A stretch of DNA of 22,265 bases, taken from the NCBI GenBank assembly GCA_031546715.1, contig JAVBKA010000223.1, positions 1 to 22,265 on the forward strand. Direction: 5' to 3'. This document shows, in pieces, positions 1-7,582 of the stretch. The position numbers and the translations under genes were made by a program. Position 1 is the first letter of the stretch, and every line of letters starts with the position of its first letter. The notes below the pieces were generated by a model. It saw only the letters and a list, made by a program, of their open reading frames with translations, had not been told where the DNA came from and ran no database searches. This DNA comes from JAVBKA01 sp031546715. Its GTDB lineage: Bacteria > Bacillota > Clostridia > Oscillospirales > UBA929.

Positions 1-212
1 GCAAATTCTCCCGTTTTTTGCCATTATTGGGGCAATTCCCCATTTGTCAATTCGCTTTTTCCACAATCTTTGCCGTCGCTTCTTGTGCGTTTTCACCACA
101 GTCCCTTAAGTTGTTGACATTACTCCACAGAGGGGAATTTACGTGGGGAACCCTCCAACATAGCAACAACCACACCAAACCACCACCACCTACAGCCTCA
201 AGCCTAATCACT

Positions 213-376
213 AGCCGAACCCATATAGTCAGGACGAGCGCGACGCGCCCAGTCTGCCCGTACACCAGCCCATCAGGCGCATCCAAAAGGGTGCTTTGCA
301 CGATGGCGGCAGACGTCTGTCGCCAATCGCTTTACCACCCTTCGTAAAGGAAGTGCCCCCGCGGCATGAGCGGGAC
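213..376 (+). repeat. 164-bp dispersed direct repeat, copy 1
   Basis: This block begins AGCCGAACCCATATAG and ends at GCATGAGCGGGAC. A near-identical copy lies in the same orientation at 21758-21920. Its first half also occurs at 7828-7914 inside a larger repeat. It overlaps open frames on both strands, but since the same text recurs between genes it is better read as a repeat than as coding sequence. Confidence 0.8.
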
Positions 377-417
377 CTGGGAAGATATGCGATTACACCC
401 AAGGTGTTGCAAACCTC

Positions 418-436
418 GGGCAAACAATGTTCGCCC
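418..436 (+). repeat. GGGCGAAC hairpin repeat, copy 1
   Basis: This is a 19-nt inverted repeat of the family GGGCGAAC-N3-GTTCGCCC with loop AAT. This copy has GGGCAAAC in the left arm, giving one mismatch. It is followed by CCTAC like the other copies. Confidence 0.75.
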
Positions 437-498
437 CTACACACATTTACGCAAGAACCGTACCAACCCCCGTTCGTGTAGGGTGCGACGTCCTCGGC

Positions 499-606
499 GC
501 ACCGCCGTTCCCCCAACGCACCGCCGTTCCCCCAACGCACCGCCGTTCCCCCAACGCACCGTCGCTCCTACCCACGCACCGTCGCTCCTACCCACGCACC
601 GCCGAT
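499..606 (+). repeat. 19/20-bp tandem minisatellite
   Basis: GCACC recurs at 499, 518, 537, 556, 576 and 596, so the period is 19 bp for three units and then 20 bp for two. The first units read GCACCGCCGTTCCCCCAAC and the last two are variants ending CTCCTACCCAC. There are no unique spacers, so this is not a CRISPR array. It lies in non-coding repeat DNA. Confidence 0.85.
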
Positions 607-640
607 TGACTCAAAGCTACAGAAACCTCAACCCGTACCC

Positions 641-680
641 AATTCCCCTCTGTGGAGGGGTGCCCGAAGGGCGGGGTGGT
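641..680 (+). repeat. Solo 40-bp terminal repeat of a MITE-like element
   Basis: This 40-bp unit starts AATTCCCCTC and ends GGCGGGGTGGT. It contains two small inverted repeats: CCCCTC...GAGGGG and GCCCGAAGGGC. The same unit forms the arms of paired inverted elements at 7583-7722 and 21512-21651. Here the facing partner is not adjacent; a partial inverted match lies at 124-141. Confidence 0.7.
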
Positions 681-735
681 AAAGCCACACAGTTATCGCC
701 AAGCAAAGTCAGAACCACCAATTACAGCAAACCCC

Positions 736-754
736 GGGCGAACAATGTTCGCCC
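736..754 (+). repeat. GGGCGAAC hairpin repeat, copy 2
   Basis: GGGCGAACAATGTTCGCCC is a perfect 8-bp stem with a 3-nt loop, followed by CCTAC. It belongs to a seven-copy family in this window. Confidence 0.8.
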
Positions 755-768
755 CTACAACCACCTAC

Positions 769-937
769 CCAAAATGCAGCAGCCCCTAAGGAGCGTGCGC
801 AACAACCCTGCGCTGTGTTGCGTTTCTTCTTACGACTATTTGGTTCGCGCGGCTCAAGGAAAACTATCGAGCCTTGAGAGGCTCGATAAAAGGCGTTGCC
901 TTTTAAAACCATAAGCTTTTGAAAAAGCTCAAGCAAA
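769..937 (+). repeat. Three-hairpin repeat cassette, copy 1 (+)
   Basis: This is one of three copies; the others are at 7029-7205 (inverted) and 7995-8137 (direct). It ends in three consecutive hairpins: TATCGAGCC/GGCTCGATA (865-888), AAAAGGC/GCCTTTT (888-904) and AGCTTTT/AAAAGCT (914-929). Copies 1 and 2 are inverted and bracket flbD-fliO. The hairpins could end transcription or stabilise RNA, but no long T-run follows any of them on the + strand. Confidence 0.75.
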
Positions 938-1104
938 ACTTTCTGCTTGTAAATTTTTGCGTAAAATTGTTATTTTATGGATATTTGTTGTCGAAACGTC
1001 CCCTATTGTGACCTGCTCAAGGTTTTGTCCGCAGGTATATGTAAACATCTGGCTACAATTTTGCAAAAAAACAAAAAAAAGGTATTCCCCTTTATTGTAT
1101 TCTA

Positions 1105-1113
1105 TGTTATACT
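1105..1113 (+). promoter_or_regulatory. Candidate extended -10 promoter upstream of flbD
   Basis: TGTTATACT fits an extended -10 (TGn followed by TATACT, 5/6 to TATAAT) and lies 55 nt before the flbD start. There is no good -35 at 17-18 bp, as expected for extended -10 promoters. It lies after an A-rich tract and after the upstream repeats end, so it could drive the flbD-fliO block. This is a weak call based on one motif. Confidence 0.35.
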
Positions 1114-1167
1114 GCACTTTGGATTATCATCAAGAGCTGTAATCAAATTTTGATAGGAGGCGGTTCT

Positions 1168-1425
1168 GTGATAAGGTTGACCCGTTTAAATGATAAAAAT
1201 TTTTTTCTAAATCAAGACCTTATTGAGTTTATCGAGGAAACACCGGATACGGTATTAACGCTCCTTTCAGGGAAAAAGGTCGTTGTACTGGAAAAGGCTG
1301 AAGCAATTATTGACCTGATAATAGATTTCCGCAAACGCACATACGTTGAAAGACCATATATCGCCAGCCGCAATCACGAGGAAGCCTGCGAGCAGCTTCC
1401 GTTACTACCTTCCCAGAAAAGGTGA
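1168..1425 (+). CDS. flbD: FlbD/SwrD family flagellar protein
   Basis: This is an 85-residue FlbD-family protein. In B. subtilis the homologue SwrD increases flagellar motor power; the mechanism is not visible from sequence. The family core is clear: it opens with MIRLTRLNDKNFFLN, followed by a predicted acidic helix (DLIEFIEETPDTV) and GKKVVVLEKAEAI. A TTG at 1150 is also in frame, but the ribosome binding site AGGAGGCGG lies inside that extension and the family begins exactly at the GTG at 1168, so I place the start there. The C-terminus after about residue 65 is poorly conserved. fliL follows after 5 nt, and flbD is the first gene of the block, as in other Clostridia. Confidence 0.9.
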   Translation: MIRLTRLNDKNFFLNQDLIEFIEETPDTVLTLLSGKKVVVLEKAEAIIDLIIDFRKRTYVERPYIASRNHEEACEQLPLLPSQKR

Positions 1426-1430
1426 CATAA

Positions 1431-1850
1431 ATGTTAAAAATTAAAATTGTAAGCGCAATCCTTGTACTAATGCTTAGTCTTGGTATACTATCAGCATGTG
1501 GCGGCAAGGAACCCGCAGAGTCCCCCTCAGAATCACCCACGGTAACACCAGCTAACAAAATGGTCATAAAAGAATCCTTTATTAATAACATAATGGATGA
1601 TGAAACCTCCTTTGTTAAGTGCAAAATTACTCTGGAGACGGACACCCTTGAGGACTTAGACCGCTGCGTAAACGCCAAAGAACAAATAATGGACATTATA
1701 AATATTCTTCTTCGCAACAAAACCAAGGACTTTCTGGTACAGCCTAACGCAACAATACTTTTAGGCGAAGAAATTAAAACGCTGATTATTCAGGAATTGG
1801 CAATCGAAACCTTGTCAGGCGTGTATTTTACAGAATACGCAACAGGCTGA
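1431..1850 (+). CDS. fliL: FliL-like basal-body protein, predicted lipoprotein
   Basis: This is a 139-residue protein in the fliL position between flbD and fliM. FliL surrounds the stator at the basal body and supports torque. The C-terminal half has the family look: INILLRNKTKDFL near residue 90 and a final GVYFTEYATG. The N-terminus is odd. In place of the usual single transmembrane anchor it has a lipoprotein signal peptide: K3/K5, a hydrophobic stretch, then the lipobox LSAC with Cys23, followed by GGKEPAESPSESP, a flexible spacer. The protein would therefore be lipid-anchored on the outer face of the membrane. The ribosome binding site AAAGGTGA lies in the end of flbD. FliL identity rests on the C-terminus and on synteny. 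Confidence 0.8.
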   Translation: MLKIKIVSAILVLMLSLGILSACGGKEPAESPSESPTVTPANKMVIKESFINNIMDDETSFVKCKITLETDTLEDLDRCVNAKEQIMDIINILLRNKTKDFLVQPNATILLGEEIKTLIIQELAIETLSGVYFTEYATG

Positions 1851-1903
1851 TTAATAGGGCTTCTGAAATCCTCTAGGTAGATATAACGGGTGGTGGGTAA
1901 GGC

Positions 1904-2890
1904 TTGTCAGATATTTTATCACAGAGCGAAATAGATGCGCTGCTTAATAAGTTCGGGTCGGGTGAGCTAGACATAGCCCAGACCAGCGAACCAGAGGTCA
2001 GCGTCAGAGAATATGACTTTAGAACGGCAAACCGCTTTCACAAGGAGCAAATTCGTACACTAAATATCATCTATGACACATTCGCAAGGCTTTTTGCTTC
2101 GTACCTGTCAGGAACACTTCGGGTTATGACCACTAGCGAGGTCGTTTCCGTGGAGGAGCTTAAGTACCACGAATTTGTAAACGGATTGCCAAGTCCGGTG
2201 GTTTTGGCAATCCTAAAGCATCCTCCTCTTGCAGGTCCGATTTTATTTGAACTTTCGCCGGATATATCATATGCTATGATATCCCGTCTGTTAGGCGGTG
2301 TTCCTCAGCAAAAGGGCGATGCCAGAGTGTTTACGGAAATTGAGCTGGTGCTGATTGAACGTATTCTCCGCCAATTTCTCACATTGTTTGTTGAAAGCTG
2401 GGAGAAGATAGTTAGTGTTCAGGTTTCCTTAGACCGTATTGAAACCAGTCCCCAGTTTGCGCAAATCGTTGCTACGAACGAAACTGTTGCAATTATTACT
2501 ATTTCTGTTAAAATTGGCACAATTGAAGGCTTAGTCAACATTTGTCTGCCTCATTTGGCCATTGAACCAATAAGTAAGCTTTTGACCACAAAGGTTCTAT
2601 ATCAAAGCTCGGAAACCTCCCGAAAGATGGTCAATGCAAAGGAAGACATTTCCGGCAAGATTATGAACACTCAGCTTGATCTCACTGCTATTTTCAATTA
2701 TACGCCGCTGTCTGTTAAAGATATAATGGGACTTCAGGTGGGTGACGTTTTACAACTTGACCACACGCTGTCCGAGCCGCTAAACCTTATGCTCGGACAC
2801 CTGCCGAAGTTTTATGCAGACCTTGGGGTTAAAGAAGGAAGATACGCGTTGAAAGTTAAAGAAATAATCAGAAGGGACGACAATGAATGA
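1904..2890 (+). CDS. fliM: Flagellar motor switch protein FliM
   Basis: FliM is a C-ring switch protein that binds CheY-P and sets rotation direction. The 328 residues match the family length. The N-terminal CheY-binding peptide LSQSEIDALL occupies residues 5-14. The middle CheC-like domain follows (about 40-230; KEQIRTLNIIYDTFARLFA is typical FliM), then a C-terminal SpoA domain (about 250-325; QLDLTAIFNYTPLSVKDIMG). The start is TTG at 1904, which gives the canonical SDILSQSEIDALL N-terminus; the ribosome binding site is only a moderate GGTGGGTAAGG. The gene overlaps fliY by 4 nt (ATGA), suggesting translational coupling. The middle domain lacks the CheC phosphatase signatures that are clear in FliY. 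Confidence 0.95.
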   Translation: MSDILSQSEIDALLNKFGSGELDIAQTSEPEVSVREYDFRTANRFHKEQIRTLNIIYDTFARLFASYLSGTLRVMTTSEVVSVEELKYHEFVNGLPSPVVLAILKHPPLAGPILFELSPDISYAMISRLLGGVPQQKGDARVFTEIELVLIERILRQFLTLFVESWEKIVSVQVSLDRIETSPQFAQIVATNETVAIITISVKIGTIEGLVNICLPHLAIEPISKLLTTKVLYQSSETSRKMVNAKEDISGKIMNTQLDLTAIFNYTPLSVKDIMGLQVGDVLQLDHTLSEPLNLMLGHLPKFYADLGVKEGRYALKVKEIIRRDDNE

Positions 2891-4737
2891 GTACTGGATT
2901 ATCACAAGCCGAAATTGACGCCCTTCTAAAAGGCGAAAGTCTCCCCGGCGCAGAGCCGTTGCCAGACCCATCAACTGCGCCAGACCCCAATGCAATGATG
3001 ACCCCTGACGAAATTGCAGCCATGCTTGCCGCCGCCACTGGTGACGATGCACCTCCTGCCGCGCCTACGTCTGACCCCAATGCAATCATGAGCCCCGACG
3101 AAATTGCGGCCATGCTTGCCGCTGCCGAAAGCGCACCAACTGCCGACCCAAATGCTATAATGTCTCAGGAAGAAATTGCAGCCATGCTCGCCTCGACAGG
3201 TGTCTCCTCCACTCCAGACCCTAACGCAACAATGACGGCGGAAGAGATAGCCTCAGCATTTTCAACGGTTCATGCCGCAAATAATCCTTCTGACGACCCC
3301 AACAGAGTTATGTCTGCCGATGAAATTGCAGCTCTACTCGCAGGTGGCGCAAGTGACCCTATAGCGACGGAAAGCGACTCGCTTAATCAGGAGACCAGTA
3401 AAAAAATTAAAACCTACGACGTACTTTCTCCTATGGAAATTGATGCCATGGGCGAAATCGGAAACATCAGCATGGGCACCTCTGCCACCACCCTGTTCGC
3501 GCTTCTTAACCGCCGTGTTGACATTACAACCCCTAGAGTTCAAGTCACCACCATGGCAGATATTGCGCAGGTTTACCCTCTTCCCTTTGTAGCCGTTGAG
3601 GTTAAATACACAACAGGACTGCAAGGCAATAACATTCTTTTTCTGCGCGAAAAGGACGTTAAAATAATTACCGACCTTATGCTAGGCGGCGACGGAACTA
3701 ATATCAACGGCGACCTCAATGACATGCACATGAGCTGTATCAGCGAAGTTATGAACCAAATGATGGGTTCTGCCTCCACCTCTCTTGCAAAAATGATTAA
3801 CACCGCTGTTGACATTTCGCCTCCAGTAGCGTATTCTGTCAACTTAGCGGATAAAAGTGCATATCCTTTCAAGGACATGGATGAAACCATTGTCCGAATC
3901 GCCTTTGATATGGTGGTTGAAGGTTTAATCAACAGCGAAATTATGCAGGTTGTTCCAATTCCTTTTGCAAAGGTTATGGTACAATCCCTTATGGGCGGCG
4001 CGCAAACGACAACCACTCCCGCTCAGCCAAAAGCCAACCCACCGCAACAGCACGCTGCGCCACCTCCATCGAAGCCGGCTCAGCAGATGCCGCCGGCAGC
4101 TACAATAAATTCTCCTGTTTTCCAACAGCCTGATAATTATACATCCCCCTTTGAAACAAGCTATTACGGTATGCAACAGCCGCCACCGCAACAGCAACAA
4201 CCCCCGCCATACCAACAGCAGCAGCCCTATCCCCCGCAACAGGGTTACCCACCTCAACAGCCTTATCCACCACAACAGGGATACCCGCCGCCACCACCGC
4301 CGTATCAGCAGCCCTATCCTCCTCAGCAGGGTTATCCTCCGCCATATCAGCAGCCCTATCCCCCGCAACAGGGTTACCCACCACCGCCATATCAGCAGCC
4401 CTATCCGCAGTCTGCACCGGTAGATGTGCGAAACATGAATTACCAAAGCTTCGGCGATTCCACCTATGGTCCGCCCAGTGAAAACTTAGACTTATTGATG
4501 GATGTTGCGCTGAACGTTGCTGTGGAGCTAGGTAAGAGCAAAAAGTTTATTAAAGAAATTATGGAGTTTAACGTCGGAACTATAATTGTGCTTGATAAAA
4601 TGGCAGGCGAGCTAGTAGACATTGTTGTCAACGGCAAGCTAATAGCAAAAGGCGAAGTCGTCGTAATTGATGAAAACTATGGCGTTCGCATAACAGACAT
4701 AGTAAGTCCTTCTAAACGATTGAATGCAGATAAATAA
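2887..4737 (+). CDS. fliY: Flagellar switch phosphatase FliY with repeated N-terminus
   Basis: FliY combines a CheC-type CheY-P phosphatase with a FliN-like C-ring domain. At 616 residues it is much longer than B. subtilis FliY (about 378). Domains in order: a FliM-like peptide GLSQAEIDALL (residues 4-14); five repeats beginning DPN at residues 33, 63, 87, 111 and 137, each with an EIAAML-like helix; a CheC domain (about 176-375) with both catalytic signatures, D186-x3-E190-x2-N193 and S-x3-E-x2-N in SCISEVMN; a Pro/Gln/Tyr-rich linker (about 377-518, units of QQPYPPQQGYPP); and a SpoA/FliN domain (about 531-610). Both phosphatase centres look intact. The start overlaps the fliM stop. The extra length lies in the N-terminal repeats and the linker. 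Confidence 0.95.
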   Translation: MSTGLSQAEIDALLKGESLPGAEPLPDPSTAPDPNAMMTPDEIAAMLAAATGDDAPPAAPTSDPNAIMSPDEIAAMLAAAESAPTADPNAIMSQEEIAAMLASTGVSSTPDPNATMTAEEIASAFSTVHAANNPSDDPNRVMSADEIAALLAGGASDPIATESDSLNQETSKKIKTYDVLSPMEIDAMGEIGNISMGTSATTLFALLNRRVDITTPRVQVTTMADIAQVYPLPFVAVEVKYTTGLQGNNILFLREKDVKIITDLMLGGDGTNINGDLNDMHMSCISEVMNQMMGSASTSLAKMINTAVDISPPVAYSVNLADKSAYPFKDMDETIVRIAFDMVVEGLINSEIMQVVPIPFAKVMVQSLMGGAQTTTTPAQPKANPPQQHAAPPPSKPAQQMPPAATINSPVFQQPDNYTSPFETSYYGMQQPPPQQQQPPPYQQQQPYPPQQGYPPQQPYPPQQGYPPPPPPYQQPYPPQQGYPPPYQQPYPPQQGYPPPPYQQPYPQSAPVDVRNMNYQSFGDSTYGPPSENLDLLMDVALNVAVELGKSKKFIKEIMEFNVGTIIVLDKMAGELVDIVVNGKLIAKGEVVVIDENYGVRITDIVSPSKRLNADK

Positions 4738-4760
4738 CATTATCCAAGGAGGTAATATTT

Positions 4761-5123
4761 ATGGGGAACAAAATCTTAATAGTTGACGACGCAGCGTTTA
4801 TGCGAATGATGATTAAGGAAGTCTTGACTAAAAACGGCTTTGATGTTGTAGGTGAAGCGGAAAACGGCAGAATTGCTCTGGATAAATACAAGGAGCTTTC
4901 ACCTGACTTAGTTATTATGGACATAACCATGCCTGAGGTCAACGGTATTGAGTCCTTAAAAATGATTAAGGCGTTTAATCCTGCCGCAAAGGTTGTTATG
5001 TGTTCCGCGATGGGACAGCAAGCAATGGTTATTGAAGCAATTCAAAACGGTGCTAAGGACTTTATCGTTAAGCCCTTCCAAGCGGATCGCATATGCGAAG
5101 CCGTTAGAAAGGTGTTGGGATAG
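4761..5123 (+). CDS. cheY: Chemotaxis response regulator CheY
   Basis: This is a single-domain receiver of 120 residues with no output domain. Key residues are present: acidic pair D9/D10, phospho-acceptor D54 (DLVIMDITMPEVNG), switch residue S82, and K104 in KPF. It would be phosphorylated by CheA, which is not in this window, bind FliM (and probably FliY) and change motor rotation. FliY just upstream would remove the phosphate. The ribosome binding site AAGGAGGT is strong. The stop shares a base with the GTG start of fliO. This matches the B. subtilis order fliY-cheY-fliO. Confidence 0.97.
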   Translation: MGNKILIVDDAAFMRMMIKEVLTKNGFDVVGEAENGRIALDKYKELSPDLVIMDITMPEVNGIESLKMIKAFNPAAKVVMCSAMGQQAMVIEAIQNGAKDFIVKPFQADRICEAVRKVLG

Positions 5124-7000
5124 TGCCCTATCCTGTTTGTCTGGGGTTGTCTGCCTTGCAGTCAACCGGACATTCTGTGCAGTTATCGCTTCTGGCACCG
5201 GAAGGCATTGAGATTGCGGTTGCAATAGTTCTCTTTATTGTTGTAATGGCAGGCTCAATGATAGGCTTGAAATGGCTCTCCGGACGCAGTATGTCAGGCT
5301 TCGCAGGACGTAACATGAAGGTGCTTGACAGAATGCCCCTTGGCAGAGACACTCATTTGGCAATTGTACAAATTGGCTCACGTTTTCTCGCTCTTTCTGT
5401 GGGCAAGGAAAGTGCTAATTTGTTGTGCGAATTATCAGAAAAAGAGGTCAGGTCACTAAGACTAACGCAAAGCAGCAGGTCTAAAGGCAAGTCCCCTTTT
5501 TTTAACTTTCTCCTCCGCAGAGACTATATCATCGAAAAAGAAAATGCGGAGGAAGAACTAGACGACGACTCAAACAATGATCGTGCGTCTTTTTCTTATG
5601 ACGATTTGTTAAAAGCCCAACTCAATAGTCAAGGCGGGCAACATGATGACGCAGACTCCTCTGCGGACATTGAAAACATAATAGGTTATGACAAAACCCC
5701 TCCTAATGAGCCGGGGTTTTTTAAGCGTTTTTGGCATAACCTTAGATACAACGCAAAGCTGCTCCCTCCAGGCTCGTCACCTATGATGCCGACCAAAAAA
5801 AATGGCAGTAAGAGTAATGATTACAGTGCTAATAAAAGCACCAGTAAAAGTACGTCTAACGCCAGAAACAACGACTTCTCCAAGGTTTTTGAAGGGCTTC
5901 TCAATCAGCTAGAAAAGGACGCAAGTAACCCAAATACAGCACAAAATGCTGACGAAAACCAAGCAAAGTACGGAAATACCGCAGGTATAGTCAATAATAA
6001 CCCCACCGCAAGCGACCTTGACGCCAACAGCCCAGACATGAAAAACTCGTTCGCAAGTAACAACGATGAAGAGCTGATTTTCGTCGCTCCGGTTAAAGGC
6101 GCACAGCATAGAGTGTACTCAGGAGCGCATAGCAGTGTGGAGGCAGCCCCCAACTCGGCAAACCCTGTACTTAGTCCGGCAGAGGTAGCCTATCAGCAAG
6201 CACCAGGGGTGGTTTTTCACACTAAGAATGCTGAGTTTTTATCTGCACCTGCTGAAGTGCCGTCAGTGACAATAGATGATATCGTTAAGAAGAAAACGCA
6301 GCTTGAAGTCTCCGCGCCCGCGGTTGTGGATGCGAGAATTAAAAATTACAGGGAGCAAATGGAACAGCTTCGAGAGCTTGGTCTTGTGGACAAGGACATT
6401 CCGAAAAAGCCGAAACCGGTGATTGAGGAAGTCAAGCCTGCTCCGACTGTACCAAGAGAAGCAGAGGTTATCCCAGCCGCGGTCAGAGAACGTCAGGACA
6501 AGCCACAGTCCGTGGTCGCCCATGCAAACAGGACTGCAAGCGTGGAAGAAAATGAGCCAAAAAATGAGCCAAGCCCGTTGCCCCGAAGCGCAGAGGCTAT
6601 TGCGGAGTTGTTCGGGAACAGGCGACCTGCTACACCGTCAACGGATAAGCAAGATAAGCTTGAAAAGCTTCTGATGGCAGCGCAAGAACGCCAAGAACGC
6701 GAACGCGTCGCCCCGACGGAGCAACCTGCTACCGTTGAGCAGGAAACGAAAAGCGACACAGCGACAGAAAATGACGGCGAACTAACGCCATTTGAGCTAG
6801 CGCTAAAGCGGGCTCACAAAGACGGCGGTCAAGAAAAAGCGCATGAGAAGTCGCATGAGATAACACCAAGCTTGCGAAACGAAGAGTCTAACGACGAGTC
6901 GATTGACAAAATAGACGACCTGTTAGATTCAATCTCAAAACGACAGTTTGCATATAGATCCAAATTTGACGGCAAGCTAAAGAAGTCAAGCAAAAAATAG
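5123..7000 (+). CDS. fliO: FliO-like export component with a very long tail
   Basis: The position between cheY and fliP and the N-terminal region identify this as FliO, which helps assemble the FliP ring of the export gate. After a short N-terminal segment comes one transmembrane helix (about residues 29-49). Next is the cytoplasmic FliO core (about 50-115), with KVLDRMPLGRDTHLAIVQI and FLALSVG, the usual FliO pattern. FliO is normally about 100-230 residues; this frame runs to 625. Residues about 120-620 look disordered and charged (Asn/Ser-rich, then Glu/Lys/Pro-rich), with no domain I recognise; RIKNYREQMEQLRELGLVDKD may be a short helix. GTG 5123 overlaps the cheY stop. The frame is uninterrupted, so a frameshift artefact is unlikely. 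Confidence 0.82.
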   Translation: MPYPVCLGLSALQSTGHSVQLSLLAPEGIEIAVAIVLFIVVMAGSMIGLKWLSGRSMSGFAGRNMKVLDRMPLGRDTHLAIVQIGSRFLALSVGKESANLLCELSEKEVRSLRLTQSSRSKGKSPFFNFLLRRDYIIEKENAEEELDDDSNNDRASFSYDDLLKAQLNSQGGQHDDADSSADIENIIGYDKTPPNEPGFFKRFWHNLRYNAKLLPPGSSPMMPTKKNGSKSNDYSANKSTSKSTSNARNNDFSKVFEGLLNQLEKDASNPNTAQNADENQAKYGNTAGIVNNNPTASDLDANSPDMKNSFASNNDEELIFVAPVKGAQHRVYSGAHSSVEAAPNSANPVLSPAEVAYQQAPGVVFHTKNAEFLSAPAEVPSVTIDDIVKKKTQLEVSAPAVVDARIKNYREQMEQLRELGLVDKDIPKKPKPVIEEVKPAPTVPREAEVIPAAVRERQDKPQSVVAHANRTASVEENEPKNEPSPLPRSAEAIAELFGNRRPATPSTDKQDKLEKLLMAAQERQERERVAPTEQPATVEQETKSDTATENDGELTPFELALKRAHKDGGQEKAHEKSHEITPSLRNEESNDESIDKIDDLLDSISKRQFAYRSKFDGKLKKSSKK

Positions 7001-7028
7001 TGACAATCAAGCACCACCCAAATGCACA

Positions 7029-7205
7029 AGTTTTGATTGAGCTTTTTCAAAAGCTCATGGTTTTAAAAGGCAACGCCTTTTATCGAGCCTCGCAAGGCTC
7101 GAAACTCTAACTCTGAGCCGCGCGAACCAAATAATCGTAAGAAAAAACGCAACACAGCACAGGGTTGTTGCGCACGTCCCCTTAGGGTTGCTACATTTTG
7201 GGCGA
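7029..7205 (-). repeat. Three-hairpin repeat cassette, copy 2 (inverted)
   Basis: This is the reverse complement of the block at 769-937, with scattered differences. The shared text includes the segment reading GGTTCGCGCGGCTC on the minus strand and all three hairpins. It faces copy 1 across the flbD-fliO genes and copy 3 (7995-8137) across the intergenic mosaic. Confidence 0.8.
7039..7101. terminator. Three-hairpin array after fliO, possible attenuator or terminator
   Basis: Three inverted repeats follow fliO by 38 nt: GAGCTTTT/AAAAGCTC (7039-7056), AAAAGGC/GCCTTTT with loop AAC (7065-7081) and CGAGCC/GGCTCG (7084-7101). The middle hairpin ends in TTTT and could act as a weak intrinsic terminator. 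The same array stands inverted before flbD and directly before fliP, so it is a repeat first; the transcription role is inference. Confidence 0.35.
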
Positions 7206-7215
7206 ATCGGCGTAG

Positions 7216-7234
7216 GGGCGAACTTTGTTCGCCC
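7216..7234 (-). repeat. GGGCGAAC hairpin repeat, copy 3
   Basis: GGGCGAACTTTGTTCGCCC reads on the minus strand as the AAA-loop form seen at 21994-22012. The stem is perfect and GTAG precedes it, the mirror of the CTAC that follows the + strand copies. Confidence 0.8.
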
Positions 7235-7454
7235 GAGGTTTGTTGCACCTTGGGTGAATCGCATATCTTTCTCGTCCCGCTCATGCCGCGGGGGCACTTC
7301 CTTTTCCCGGGGCGGCAAAGGAAGCAAAGCGCCCTTTTTCGTGCTATTCGAAGTGACTTGCGTATTGCGCCCGAGGTTTCGGCTATCTAAACGCTGTCGC
7401 TGTCACGTTCGTCACCGCTGCCGTGTTCTACGACCGCGCTCCGCGCTACGTGCG

Positions 7455-7512
7455 GGTTGTTTGTAGGTTGTAGGTTGAGGTTTTAGGTTTTAGGTTTTAG
7501 GTTGTGGGTTGC
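7455..7512 (+). repeat. Short TAGGTTTT/GTAGGTT tandem repeats
   Basis: GTAGGTT and TTTTAGG units run in tandem with small variations, giving a G/T-rich strand. It resembles a telomere-like heptamer only by chance and looks like slippage-prone simple sequence beside the 403-bp repeat. Confidence 0.7.
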
Positions 7513-7582
7513 TAGCTTTTTCGGGCTGGGTTGATGATATTTTTACGTTGCACGATTATCACCGTAGTTTGCGGCTATGGTG

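Larger units (their letters stand above)
1..950. repeat. Gene-free repeat mosaic upstream of flbD
   Basis: I see no credible gene here: the open frames are short, lack ribosome binding sites, and recur as the same text in the two other intergenic regions. The stretch is a patchwork of repeats shared with 7029-8137 and 21193-22265. It includes a copy of a 164-bp block (213-376), a tandem minisatellite (499-606), a CCCCTC/GAGGGG element (641-680), two GGGCGAAC hairpins (418-436, 736-754) and a three-hairpin cassette (865-930). Positions 124-141 match part of the inverted form of the 641-680 element. Confidence 0.75.

Noticed and set aside
499..606. Possible CRISPR array
   Set aside because: The units are head-to-tail with no unique spacers and no cas genes are nearby; it is a simple minisatellite.
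18..914. Several open frames in the first kilobase
   Set aside because: They lie within dispersed repeats that recur between other genes, overlap one another on both strands and lack ribosome binding sites.
3925..4446. Minus-strand frames rich in Trp, Arg, Leu opposite fliY
   Set aside because: They are the antisense of the Pro/Gln/Tyr-rich linker and owe their length to its codon repeats. There is no ribosome binding site and no family resemblance.
7455..7512. Telomere-like TTTTAGG repeats
   Set aside because: Only a few imperfect units within a bacterial chromosome-type gene cluster; simple-sequence slippage explains it.
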